In this document: in pieces, positions 1 to 6,065 of the stretch | How the letters are laid out: every line of letters begins with the position of its first letter | How positions within the stretch are numbered: position 1 is the first letter of the stretch | Translations under genes and position numbers: made by a program | The notes under the pieces: model-generated | The model's input: only the letters and a program-made list of their open reading frames with translations | What the model was told of the DNA's origin: nothing | The model's database searches: none | Source of the DNA: MGBC114079 sp964531385 | GTDB taxonomy: Bacteria > Bacillota > Clostridia > Lachnospirales > CAG-274 | Assembly: GCA_964531385.1 (NCBI GenBank) | Contig: CAZHGC010000050.1 | Coordinates: 1-9,064, forward strand | Direction of reading: 5' to 3' | DNA: 9,064 nt

Positions 1-692
1 CTTTCAATCAAATTTTTAATATCCTTATAAACATCTTTATAACCCATTTTATTATCCATAAGTTTCTTTAATCGCATACTAATTAGCCCCTCCAACGTCT
101 TTATCTCCATTAGAGTCTGCTGAGAAATATTATCCCTTTGACCGCTTGAAATTCCCAACTTAGAATTAACAAGTTTTGATAAAATATTATAATATCTGTC
201 AGCATTTTGGCTACCTTGATTTTTAGCATACTCAACAAAAACCTTTATAACATCTGTTTCAGATTTTCTAACAGCTTTGCCCTCTTCTCTTATGCCAAGC
301 CATTTATTATCTTTTTCTGTAGCTATATAATAGCCGTTCTTCTTAATTGATAAAATCGTATCGTAGACCCAATCATTAAAATCATCAGCAGTGGGTTGAT
401 TTGAATATCTGCAAATTTCATATATTCCTCTTTCGGTGTACATATAAATGTCAGATTTCGGGTCTATATGTTTGGACCCTCCCTCAATTTGAGACCCCCT
501 TATTATAACTGATAATTTACCCATTCTTATATGATGTCTGTTGTGTACATTTTCAATACCTTTACTTGGGTTTTTATATTTAAGTGCATACCCTATTTGC
601 GTTCTGCTCATAAATATCTCGCCCTGTTCGTTCAAATAAAAGTCGCATTTTGTTCCTAAAAAATCGCCTTGTTTCACAAGTGTTAGTTTCAT
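1..692 (-). CDS. BRO-N family phage antirepressor-like protein (C-terminus runs off the window)
   Basis: The 230 residues visible begin MKLTLVKQGDF and remain open at base 1, so the end of the gene lies outside the window. Residues about 1-125 read as a BRO N-terminal domain: an opening strand, then a segment with RTQIGYAL and HNRHHIR, and the characteristic stretch MYTERGIYEICRYS (84-97) followed by DFNDWVYDTI (104-113). Residues about 145-230 are charged, helix-rich and contain YKDVYKDIKNLI near the visible end, resembling the C-terminal part of phage antirepressors and Rha/KilA-like regulators. Such proteins bind DNA or a repressor and act in the lysis-lysogeny decision; that role is inferred from the family. 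The start at 692 is set by AGGAGG at 701-706, 8 nt upstream. A terminator and a 45-bp repeat lie just upstream, so the gene probably has its own control. The domain call is firm, the biological role less so. Confidence 0.85.
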   Translation of the reverse strand, partial: MKLTLVKQGDFLGTKCDFYLNEQGEIFMSRTQIGYALKYKNPSKGIENVHNRHHIRMGKLSVIIRGSQIEGGSKHIDPKSDIYMYTERGIYEICRYSNQPTADDFNDWVYDTILSIKKNGYYIATEKDNKWLGIREEGKAVRKSETDVIKVFVEYAKNQGSQNADRYYNILSKLVNSKLGISSGQRDNISQQTLMEIKTLEGLISMRLKKLMDNKMGYKDVYKDIKNLIE

Positions 693-725
693 AATAAAAA
701 CCTCCTATAATTAATTTTGGATATA

Positions 726-770
726 AAAAAAGAGCCTGTTTAACGTCTGTGCTCAAAGACGTAAAAAAGC
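726..770 (-). repeat. Direct repeat copy 1 (45 bp) with internal hairpin
   Basis: This is nearly identical to 1388-1431, differing by two substitutions and one A of a poly-A run. On the minus strand it reads ACGTCT-loop-AGACGT (stem arms at 743-748 and 757-762 on the plus strand), then TTAAACAGGCTC and a T-run. Both substitutions fall in the hairpin loop and the stem is unchanged, which suggests a conserved structure. It lies directly after a terminator hairpin and before the antirepressor-like gene. Confidence 0.8.
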
Positions 771-794
771 ATTCACCGAAGTAAGTGCCTTTTA
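762..794 (-). terminator. Intrinsic terminator with UUCG tetraloop
   Basis: On the minus strand an 8-bp stem, GCACTTAC / GTGAATGC, with one mismatch and one G-U pair closes a TTCG tetraloop in the stable C(UUCG)G context and runs straight into six Ts (plus 763-768). It would stop minus-strand transcription before the antirepressor-like gene. Confidence 0.65.
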
Positions 795-813
795 ATAATC
801 TGTAAAATATGTT

Positions 814-838
814 AAAATTTATTTGTGTGCCTAATAAA
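814..838. repeat. Inverted repeat, left arm
   Basis: This 25-bp arm matches the reverse complement of 1071-1095 at 24 of 25 positions, with 20 perfect bases in a row (819-838). The pair brackets the only plus-strand gene. Read in the plus direction it encodes FICVPNK, almost the same as the VICVPNK end of the minus-strand 46-codon gene, so it looks like a duplicated and inverted fragment of that gene's 3' end. Confidence 0.85.
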
Positions 839-858
839 TATCGATAGGAGCTATTTAT

Positions 859-1068
859 ATGCCAAAAAGAGTAAAAGTTACGCAGGAAAATTCTTCTGGA
901 CGCAACACAAAATTTCACGACAATTTTACCGGTAAAGATATGACAAGAAATCAATTTGTAAAATAAATAAAAAATGGTAATTATCCGAATTATCATATTA
1001 GAAATATTAATGAAGTAGATACACCTGTATCAAATCCAGATTCAAAACACAATAATAACTTAAATTAA
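859..1068 (+). pseudogene. Small phage-type protein gene broken by an in-frame TAA
   Basis: A clear ribosome binding site (AGGAG at 846-850) lies 8 nt before ATG 859. The frame reads MPKRVKVTQENSSGRNTKFH and onward to codon 35, meets TAA at 964-966 (codon 36), then continues in the same frame as IKNGNYPNYHIRN and PVSNPDSKHNNNLN to a second TAA at 1066-1068. The part after the stop is protein-like, and the intact frame would be 69 residues, so one base change (for example GAA or CAA to TAA) explains the break. The sequence reminds me of small DUF3892-type proteins found on phages and integrative elements, but I recall this only from memory. It is the only plus-strand gene, lies inside an inverted repeat, and converges on the 46-codon gene with the stop codons overlapping. 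Alternatives are a sequencing error or stop-codon readthrough. The function is unknown. Confidence 0.7.
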
Positions 1069-1205
1069 TTTTTATTAGGCACACAAATAACTTTTATACC
1101 GTCATTTTCAACAATTTCTCCAACATCAGTTATCATTGCTAAAACTTCTTTATTTTCGTTTATTACAACGATTTCTTTATAAGTTTTATCATTAATTTTT
1201 ATCAA
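1065..1205 (-). CDS. Small hypothetical protein, 46 aa, TTG start
   Basis: The frame reads from TTG at 1205 as (M)IKINDKTYKEIVVINENKEV through a GEIVENDGIK segment and ends VICVPNKN. An AAAGGTGG ribosome binding site lies 8 nt upstream of the TTG, and an in-frame TAA lies two codons before it, which limits the start to TTG or the adjacent ATA. The predicted fold is a string of short beta strands; there is no signal peptide or membrane segment. It begins 3 nt after the 41-codon gene, so the two are likely co-translated. Its last codons lie in the right arm of the 25-bp inverted repeat, and its stop overlaps the stop of the convergent plus-strand pseudogene. I do not recognise a family or function. 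Its small size keeps the confidence moderate. Confidence 0.6.
   Translation of the reverse strand: MIKINDKTYKEIVVINENKEVLAMITDVGEIVENDGIKVICVPNKN
1071..1095. repeat. Inverted repeat, right arm
   Basis: This is the partner of 814-838 (24 of 25 positions match in inverted orientation). It lies inside the 3' end of the 46-codon minus-strand gene and encodes KVICVPNK on that strand. Together the two arms enclose about 230 bp holding the broken plus-strand gene. Confidence 0.85.
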
Positions 1206-1208
1206 TAT

Positions 1209-1334
1209 TTACACCACCTTTAGCAACAAAAAACACTTATCAATAACAGCTTTCATTAAAACTTTTTTAATATCTTCTACTTTCTGCACTTTACAAAGAC
1301 TTAGAATTTTATTTTTAAAATCCAATAATTCCAT
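1209..1334 (-). CDS. Small hypothetical protein, 41 aa
   Basis: ATG at 1334 follows a GAAGG-type ribosome binding site at a normal distance. The product begins MELLDFKNKILSLCKVQKVE and goes on with DIKKVLMKAVIDKCFLLLKVV; it looks alpha-helical and mildly basic. Its N-terminal half resembles the start of longer small proteins common in clostridial phages, so the short hydrophobic ending (about residues 34-41), encoded over the next gene's ribosome binding site and following a TGTTTTTTG run, could reflect truncation by a frameshift. It is the first gene after the 71-codon gene's terminator and the 44-bp repeat, and is probably coupled to the 46-codon gene 3 nt downstream. The function is unknown. 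Confidence 0.5.
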   Translation of the reverse strand: MELLDFKNKILSLCKVQKVEDIKKVLMKAVIDKCFLLLKVV

Positions 1335-1387
1335 TTTTGCAACCTTCTTTCAATCAATTATGAAAAAATTTTAAATATTTTCCCACT

Positions 1388-1431
1388 AAAAAAGAGCCTG
1401 TTTAACGTCTATACTCAAAGACGTAAAAAGC
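1388..1431 (-). repeat. Direct repeat copy 2 (44 bp) with internal hairpin
   Basis: This is the second copy of the element at 726-770. On the minus strand it carries the same ACGTCT/AGACGT stem with a changed loop (GTAT in place of GCAC), then TTAAACAGGCTC and Ts. It follows the terminator of the 71-codon gene and precedes the 41-codon gene by about 50 nt. Similarity extends beyond the hairpin: ACAAATAAATTTTAA upstream of the terminator is also shared with copy 1. Confidence 0.8.
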
Positions 1432-1454
1432 ACCCAATCATTTAGGTGCTTTAA
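1421..1454 (-). terminator. Intrinsic terminator after the MuF/71-codon unit
   Basis: A perfect 8-bp stem, AAAGCACC (1427-1434) / GGTGCTTT (1445-1452), with a 10-nt loop is followed on the minus strand by five Ts. It starts only a few bases after the stop of the 71-codon gene, so it plausibly ends the packaging/MuF transcript. Confidence 0.75.
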
Positions 1455-1457
1455 AAT

Positions 1458-1673
1458 TTATTTGTTTTCTTCTTTTAACTTTTCCCTTTTTCTTTTTATT
1501 CCATCACAAATCATAGTTATCATCTCCGAATATCCAAAGGGTACAAAATGTTTTTTTTCATCTTCGGGGTGGTCTTCTTGTAAGAATATATGAACATCTT
1601 TTTGAAGCTGTAGCCAATCTTCATCTGAATTATTATTTGAATTTACTCGTCGTAACAAATCATCTAATTGCAT
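1458..1673 (-). CDS. Acidic 71-aa protein; candidate immunity partner of the MuF-metallopeptidase
   Basis: The protein begins MQLDDLLRRVNSNNNSDEDW, is rich in Asp and Glu in its middle (DHPEDEKKH), and ends in a lysine-rich helix after GYSEMITMICDGIKRK. It has no signal peptide or membrane segment. AGGTG precedes the ATG by 6 nt, and the gene starts 10 nt after the MuF-peptidase stop, so the two are made from one transcript; a terminator follows directly. I do not recognise the family. In MuF polymorphic toxin loci of Firmicutes prophages the gene right after the toxin module commonly encodes the immunity protein, and small size, acidity and position fit that here. This role is inferred from context only. 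Alternatives are a small head-assembly protein or an unrelated cargo gene. Confidence 0.75.
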   Translation of the reverse strand: MQLDDLLRRVNSNNNSDEDWLQLQKDVHIFLQEDHPEDEKKHFVPFGYSEMITMICDGIKRKREKLKEENK

Positions 1674-1683
1674 TATTTCACCT

Positions 1684-3216
1684 CTAACATAAAATATTTA
1701 AAAACTCTGTTAATTCAGAAAATTCTTTAATACTTATATTCCTTTCAGTTTTAGTATAAATCTCATTATTTAACCAGTCAAGTCTTTCTTTTACGGGTAT
1801 TTCAAATAATTGTTTGGAAAATTCCAAATCATTAACACTATTATTTAATTTGCTATTTATTTTTCTTAAAGCATTAACCATATCATCATATTCTGACTCA
1901 ATTATTTTTATCTTTTCGATTTTACTTATTTCTTGTGTCAAAAATTGTACACTTGCTTCTTCAATTTTTCGATACTCACGATATGTTTCAATATCAAAAT
2001 AACTAATAGACCTTGCGTGTAAATGTTCGTGAAGTATTATATGTGGTGCCGTTTCTGACATTGTTGCTATATCACAATTCCATAACTTACCATATAATTC
2101 TAAATTATTATTGATTACTATATTACCACTCCACTTACTTTTTATATTTATATATTTTGTTGCTATTTTATCCGTTTCATTTGCGATATAATTTATTTCA
2201 TCACTTGTATATTTTCTTAGTGAAGAATTAACTATGTTTATTTTAGGTGCCTCTTTAATAATAATTTTTTGACCTGTCTTCTTCTCAAACTCCTCCACCG
2301 TCATCAAATTATATTCCAAAAAGCACCGACAATTACAGTCGTGACCTGCAACCCCTGTTTGTGACGGTGCCTTTGCCTTAACTCCGTCCCCGAGGTCAAA
2401 CAGTTCCCCGACCTTAACCGTAACACCCTCCATAATCTGGTGATTAGCTCCGTTTTTACTTTTGCCGGTAACCCAACCCTTTTTAGTTTTTCGTCTTTGG
2501 CTCGGCCTGACCCTTTCGTCTTTCATCGTTCTCCAAGTAACGGCATATATAAAGTTGCTATTTTCCAACCCCTTTTGTATATGCTCTGCACAGTCCATAA
2601 AACCACTTTCAATGTTTCGGTGTGTTTCTGTCCTTGTTATGTTCATAGCCTTGTTATAGCTAACATTAACTCGTTCTGAGATACGTTTTGCCATTTTCTC
2701 GTACCTGTCACCTTGCATTAAGCCGATATTTAATTCCTTTTGAACTTGATAAATAACTTCTTGTCTATGTTTTTCAAGCACCGCCGGTAAAGTCAACTTA
2801 TTTATGTTGTTGTCAACTGCACTTTTTAAAACATTGAGATTGACTTCAATATCCCTTGTAATCTCTTCAAATTTTTCCGATGTATCAGCCTTTTTAAAAG
2901 CAGTCATCATACCTTGATAACTTTTACTGTATGTATCATCGACAAGAGACAATATTTCCTTTTTTATTTCAGGAGTAACGCTTGCAACATTTTCAGCAAT
3001 CTCACGTAAGAACTTTGCTTTTTTGTTTTGTGCGTCCAAATAGGATATGTAAAACCTCCCGTCATTATCTGCATACTTCTTATATCCGTCGGCAATAAAT
3101 GTGTCAAGGCTCTTTGAAAGTGATTGATATATCTTTTTTATTTTTTTATCTGTAAGCTCTTTTCTGTGTTCAGAAATACGCTTTATATCGTATAACAATT
3201 CAGATAAACTTGCCAT
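1684..3216 (-). CDS. MuF-family minor head protein fused to a zinc-metallopeptidase-like (HExxH) C-terminal domain
   Basis: This 510-residue protein has two parts. Residues about 1-305 are a phage Mu gpF/SPP1 gp7-type minor head protein: helical N-terminus, RTETHRNIESG (195-205), TWRTMKDERVRPSQR (227-241), HQIMEGVTVKVGELF (259-273) and the Cys-rich GHDCNCRCF (291-299). Such proteins associate with the portal and are carried in the capsid. Residues about 325-510 are extra. They hold HEHLH at 396-400 (bases 2017-2031), an HExxH zinc site, with Glu419/Glu420 in RKIEEASVQFL 19-20 residues on as a likely third ligand, as in gluzincin peptidases. The C-terminal part is much AT-richer than the MuF part, suggesting a swapped-in module. 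Phage MuF proteins with C-terminal toxin domains are a described class. The activity and target of this one are inferred. AGGAGG lies 6 nt before ATG 3216, and the portal gene ends 16 nt upstream. Confidence 0.88.
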   Translation of the reverse strand: MASLSELLYDIKRISEHRKELTDKKIKKIYQSLSKSLDTFIADGYKKYADNDGRFYISYLDAQNKKAKFLREIAENVASVTPEIKKEILSLVDDTYSKSYQGMMTAFKKADTSEKFEEITRDIEVNLNVLKSAVDNNINKLTLPAVLEKHRQEVIYQVQKELNIGLMQGDRYEKMAKRISERVNVSYNKAMNITRTETHRNIESGFMDCAEHIQKGLENSNFIYAVTWRTMKDERVRPSQRRKTKKGWVTGKSKNGANHQIMEGVTVKVGELFDLGDGVKAKAPSQTGVAGHDCNCRCFLEYNLMTVEEFEKKTGQKIIIKEAPKINIVNSSLRKYTSDEINYIANETDKIATKYINIKSKWSGNIVINNNLELYGKLWNCDIATMSETAPHIILHEHLHARSISYFDIETYREYRKIEEASVQFLTQEISKIEKIKIIESEYDDMVNALRKINSKLNNSVNDLEFSKQLFEIPVKERLDWLNNEIYTKTERNISIKEFSELTEFLNILC

Positions 3217-3232
3217 TTATTGCCTCCTTTGT

Positions 3233-4690
3233 TTATTCTTGTTCTTCTGTTTCGCTGTCATCGTTGTTTTTTTCGTCTTGTGCCTCTTCTGTTTCGCTAT
3301 ATAATGGCATAACCCCACCCTGTTCATCTTCTAAAAGCTGCATAACATAATCAACATCATCAATTCCGGATATTTGACCATATACCCATTGTTTTGGCAA
3401 ACCTGCACCAATATATGCTTGAGCCGTCTGTGCCTCGCTTAATCGGTCCAAAGGAAAATTACGATTAAATTCCATTACTATTTGCAGCGGGTCAACAGTA
3501 ATTCCTTTTTTCCTCCAGCTACTGCTTAAAACTTTCCACATATATTGTGCTGAGTTCATAACGTTAGCCTCAAATGCTGCACATTTTGTTTCAAGTCCGT
3601 GAAGCTTAAATTTAAGTGACACACCACTTGCATTACCAAACGTATCATCGCCCATATTAGGGGTTTTAGAAAATCTGTATATATTGTCCTCAAGTCGCTC
3701 TAAGTGATGTTCTGTAAAAGTGTCATTGATGTTTTTCGTAACCCACTTAACAGGCTCATTCACAGGATTAGAACCCATTTGAGGAATAATAAGTACCCCC
3801 GATTTTTGTGCTTTCTTGATAACATCATCATCAATATTTACACCAATCTGCATTAATGCGTGTACAAATGCCTCAACCTCATTAGAGTTATCTGACAATA
3901 CCTTGTCATAATCATCTATTAGCGACAACACTCTTTCTGCATCGCCCATACATTCCCTATTGTTTGATATGCCCTGTAGAGGACAATAATCAAATAAATG
4001 CAATCTCCTGTCAACCAATTGCAAAGATAGCAAATCACCTTTGTATATTTCGATGTATTTGCTGTCATAAAATTCAACGGTCCATTTTTCAGCTCCGTCA
4101 ATATCCTTTGTTTTGTAATACCTTATCGCATATTCAGGCTCTGAAATATCTGTGTCAGATAAGATAATTGTTTCAAATCCTTGCACCGGCATAACTCTTT
4201 CAAAACCCTCGGTATCAATAAAAAAAAGTCTGCCAGCATATCCATATATGCTTGCAAACTTTGTTGTTTCCATATCAACACCGAACATATTGTTTCTTGT
4301 CGTAAAATCAGTCAATGCTTTAGATGCTTTTTGTAAACCGTCTTCTCCTCCCGCTGTTTCTTTTGCCTCATCAGTTTTGCTATAACTGTAGGCAATAGGC
4401 TCTCCGGCAAAATACCCGACCTTAAAATCAACTATTTCACTAAAAAAATCATTGTTTATTCTATTGTTTATAGGGTTTTCCTCTTCCTCGTATCGTGGTT
4501 GTCTGCCAAATATAGGTACACCCGTTAAAATAGCCCTGTATCTGTCATATAACTGTTTGTTGTATATAGCATTAGGCAAATGCTTTTGTATAATCTTGTA
4601 TAACAATGATGTTGTTATTCCGTTCTTCCTTATTTCTTCAAGTTCCGCAGAAAATTCTTGCAAAATTTCAAGCTCTGACCTAACCCTCAT
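3233..4690 (-). CDS. Phage portal protein, SPP1 gp6 family
   Basis: The portal forms the ring at the capsid vertex through which DNA is packaged and ejected, and docks the terminase. At 485 residues it is close to SPP1 gp6 (about 500). Family hallmarks are YDRYRAILTG (48-57), the segment from NNRINNDFFSEIVDFKVGYF (75-94) to AGEPI, the ASIYGYAGRLFFID region (146-159), and near the C-terminal third a TPNMGDDTFGNASGVSLKF segment with the long stem helix after it. The C-terminus is a strongly acidic tail (SETEEAQDEKNNDDSETEEQE region) typical of this group. GGGGGC precedes the ATG, which overlaps the stop of the zinc-ribbon-like gene by 4 nt (ATGA), so translation is coupled. The MuF gene follows 16 nt downstream, the usual order. 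Confidence 0.95.
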   Translation of the reverse strand: MRVRSELEILQEFSAELEEIRKNGITTSLLYKIIQKHLPNAIYNKQLYDRYRAILTGVPIFGRQPRYEEEENPINNRINNDFFSEIVDFKVGYFAGEPIAYSYSKTDEAKETAGGEDGLQKASKALTDFTTRNNMFGVDMETTKFASIYGYAGRLFFIDTEGFERVMPVQGFETIILSDTDISEPEYAIRYYKTKDIDGAEKWTVEFYDSKYIEIYKGDLLSLQLVDRRLHLFDYCPLQGISNNRECMGDAERVLSLIDDYDKVLSDNSNEVEAFVHALMQIGVNIDDDVIKKAQKSGVLIIPQMGSNPVNEPVKWVTKNINDTFTEHHLERLEDNIYRFSKTPNMGDDTFGNASGVSLKFKLHGLETKCAAFEANVMNSAQYMWKVLSSSWRKKGITVDPLQIVMEFNRNFPLDRLSEAQTAQAYIGAGLPKQWVYGQISGIDDVDYVMQLLEDEQGGVMPLYSETEEAQDEKNNDDSETEEQE

Positions 4691-4827
4691 TTTTTCGCCC
4701 CCTTTTTGCTTTTATAATTCACTACATTTTTATCAAACATAATTTTTCCGTTCGGCATTATTGTAAGTCCACAATTTAAACACACCTTAACATCATTTAT
4801 AATCTTAGAATTTGTATGCGAACACAT
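4687..4827 (-). CDS. Small zinc-ribbon-like protein, 46 aa, between terL and portal
   Basis: This short gene starts 2 nt after the large terminase stop and its TGA overlaps the portal ATG (ATGA), so it fills the gap exactly. The product starts MCSHTNSKIINDVKVCLNCG and ends in a lysine-rich tail (NYKSKKGAKK). Cys2 and His4 with the CLNC pair at 16-19 give four plausible zinc ligands (C-x-H ... C-x-x-C). A ribosome binding site (AGAGG) lies within the end of terL. Small Cys-rich proteins of this sort are familiar at the same position in clostridial phages, from memory. The function is unknown; a nucleic-acid-binding or packaging accessory role would be a guess. Perfect packing between neighbours and ordered cysteines make it a credible gene despite its size. 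Confidence 0.75.
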   Translation of the reverse strand: MCSHTNSKIINDVKVCLNCGLTIMPNGKIMFDKNVVNYKSKKGAKK

Positions 4828-4829
4828 AT

Positions 4830-6065
4830 TTAAAACCTCTTTCCCGCACAAACTTCAAACGACAATATTTCATTTTCAAGAGCATACCTAAGTGCGTCCA
4901 AGAGATGATTATTTTTATCAACAGGTTTTGCCATAGACTTACCAAATTTATCTTCTTGCCAACTGTATTGACTTATTTCATCGATAAAATTAGTACAATC
5001 CTTGTGTATAATGATTTCATAGCCTTGTAACCACCTTATCCCACGATTGATACTATCAGCACCCTTTATAACCGGATAAGCCCTAACACCGTTTAAAGCG
5101 AGATAATCAATACTCTTAGGCTCTGCACAGTCACAGGCAACGTAATTATTTTCAAACATTTCTTTGCACACTTTAACAAGTTCATCATCATTCATTCCCG
5201 CTTGATAATATTCCGCAAAAACATAAATATTCTTTTTCTTCTTGTCAAGATGAACCTTTATAAGTGCATTAGGGTCTGCAGCATAACCAAAGTCAAGACC
5301 ACAATAAATATTAGAAAACGTAGGAATTAATTCTGTCAAATCGTCAGGTCTCCAATTTTCAAATATAAGACCCTCTTCGATACCCCATTCTCCAAGACCT
5401 GCAACTTTATATCTTTTAGGTCTGTTCTTTTTCATTTCTTCAAAAAGCAGCTTATCGGCATCGTCAAGCCATTCGTTGCAAAGATAATTTGTTGTCAAAG
5501 CTAAGATATTATCATCAACAACATCAAAAAATCTTTTCTTAGCAAAATGTCGCTCACTCCAAGGGTTCATAGTCATAGTTATTTGTTTAAATAACGGTGG
5601 CTTAACTTTACCTCGTATGCTTTCATCAACAAAGTTAAAATCCTCTTCCGCTGTAACTTCAAAAAATTCTTCAAACCAGCACCAACATAAAACCCCAACG
5701 TCAACAGATATAGAAGTTATCTTCAGAGGGTCATCAAGTCCACGAAAATATATCTTTTGCCCTGTCGGCTTGTAGGTCATTTCAAGAGGGCTATTAGTAT
5801 AGGACCAATATTCATCGACCCCGAGCCTATGTATTGCCCATTTCAAGTCAGTAAACACAGAAGTTCTCAGCGTGTTAAATGTCTTTCTTATTACAAGGGT
5901 GTTAGCGTCGGGGTATTTCATTGTGTTATAAATGAACCACATAGCCGTTGTTTTGCTTTTTTTACTTGCTCTTGAGCCTTTGCAAACTCTGTATCTCCCT
6001 TTAAAGTTCCAAAATTTTTTATATCCTCGCCCAACAATATCAGGTAAATATATTTCTTTATTCAA
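4830..6065 (-). CDS. terL: Terminase large subunit (packaging ATPase and headful nuclease)
   Basis: The large terminase powers DNA translocation into the prohead and cuts the concatemer. The 411-residue protein has the usual two halves. ATPase: Walker A-type loop KGSRASKKSKTT (29-40), which is atypical but usual for the Terminase_3/PBSX-like group; Walker B with catalytic Glu in VLCWCWFEE (125-133); and coupling motif TMNPWS (165-170). Nuclease: RNase H-like fold with acidic residues in GLDFGYAADPNA (256-267, Asp258), ACDCAEPKS (310-318, Asp312) and HLLDALRYAL (387-396, Asp390). The start is TTG at 6065, supported by AAGGAG 9 nt upstream; it overlaps the small terminase by 8 nt, so the two are coupled. 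All catalytic elements I look for are present. Confidence 0.96.
   Translation of the reverse strand: MNKEIYLPDIVGRGYKKFWNFKGRYRVCKGSRASKKSKTTAMWFIYNTMKYPDANTLVIRKTFNTLRTSVFTDLKWAIHRLGVDEYWSYTNSPLEMTYKPTGQKIYFRGLDDPLKITSISVDVGVLCWCWFEEFFEVTAEEDFNFVDESIRGKVKPPLFKQITMTMNPWSERHFAKKRFFDVVDDNILALTTNYLCNEWLDDADKLLFEEMKKNRPKRYKVAGLGEWGIEEGLIFENWRPDDLTELIPTFSNIYCGLDFGYAADPNALIKVHLDKKKKNIYVFAEYYQAGMNDDELVKVCKEMFENNYVACDCAEPKSIDYLALNGVRAYPVIKGADSINRGIRWLQGYEIIIHKDCTNFIDEISQYSWQEDKFGKSMAKPVDKNNHLLDALRYALENEILSFEVCAGKRF

Noticed and set aside
809..847. 12-codon plus-strand mini-frame (MLKFICVPNKYR) before the pseudogene
   Set aside because: No ribosome binding site. It is explained as the inverted-repeat copy of the 46-codon gene's end.
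580..996. 138-codon minus-strand open frame
   Set aside because: It overlaps the start of the antirepressor-like gene in another frame, the terminator and repeat, and runs antisense to the plus-strand pseudogene. The peptide is low-complexity (IIRIITIFYLFYK) and it has no convincing ribosome binding site.
726..1431. CRISPR array
   Set aside because: Only two repeat copies, 660 bp apart, with genes between them. No regular spacers and no cas genes.
5946..5981. Damaged Walker A motif in the large terminase (GSRASKKSKTT)
   Set aside because: Although unlike the classical GxxxxGK[ST] loop, this form is usual in the Terminase_3/PBSX-like group, and all other catalytic motifs are intact.
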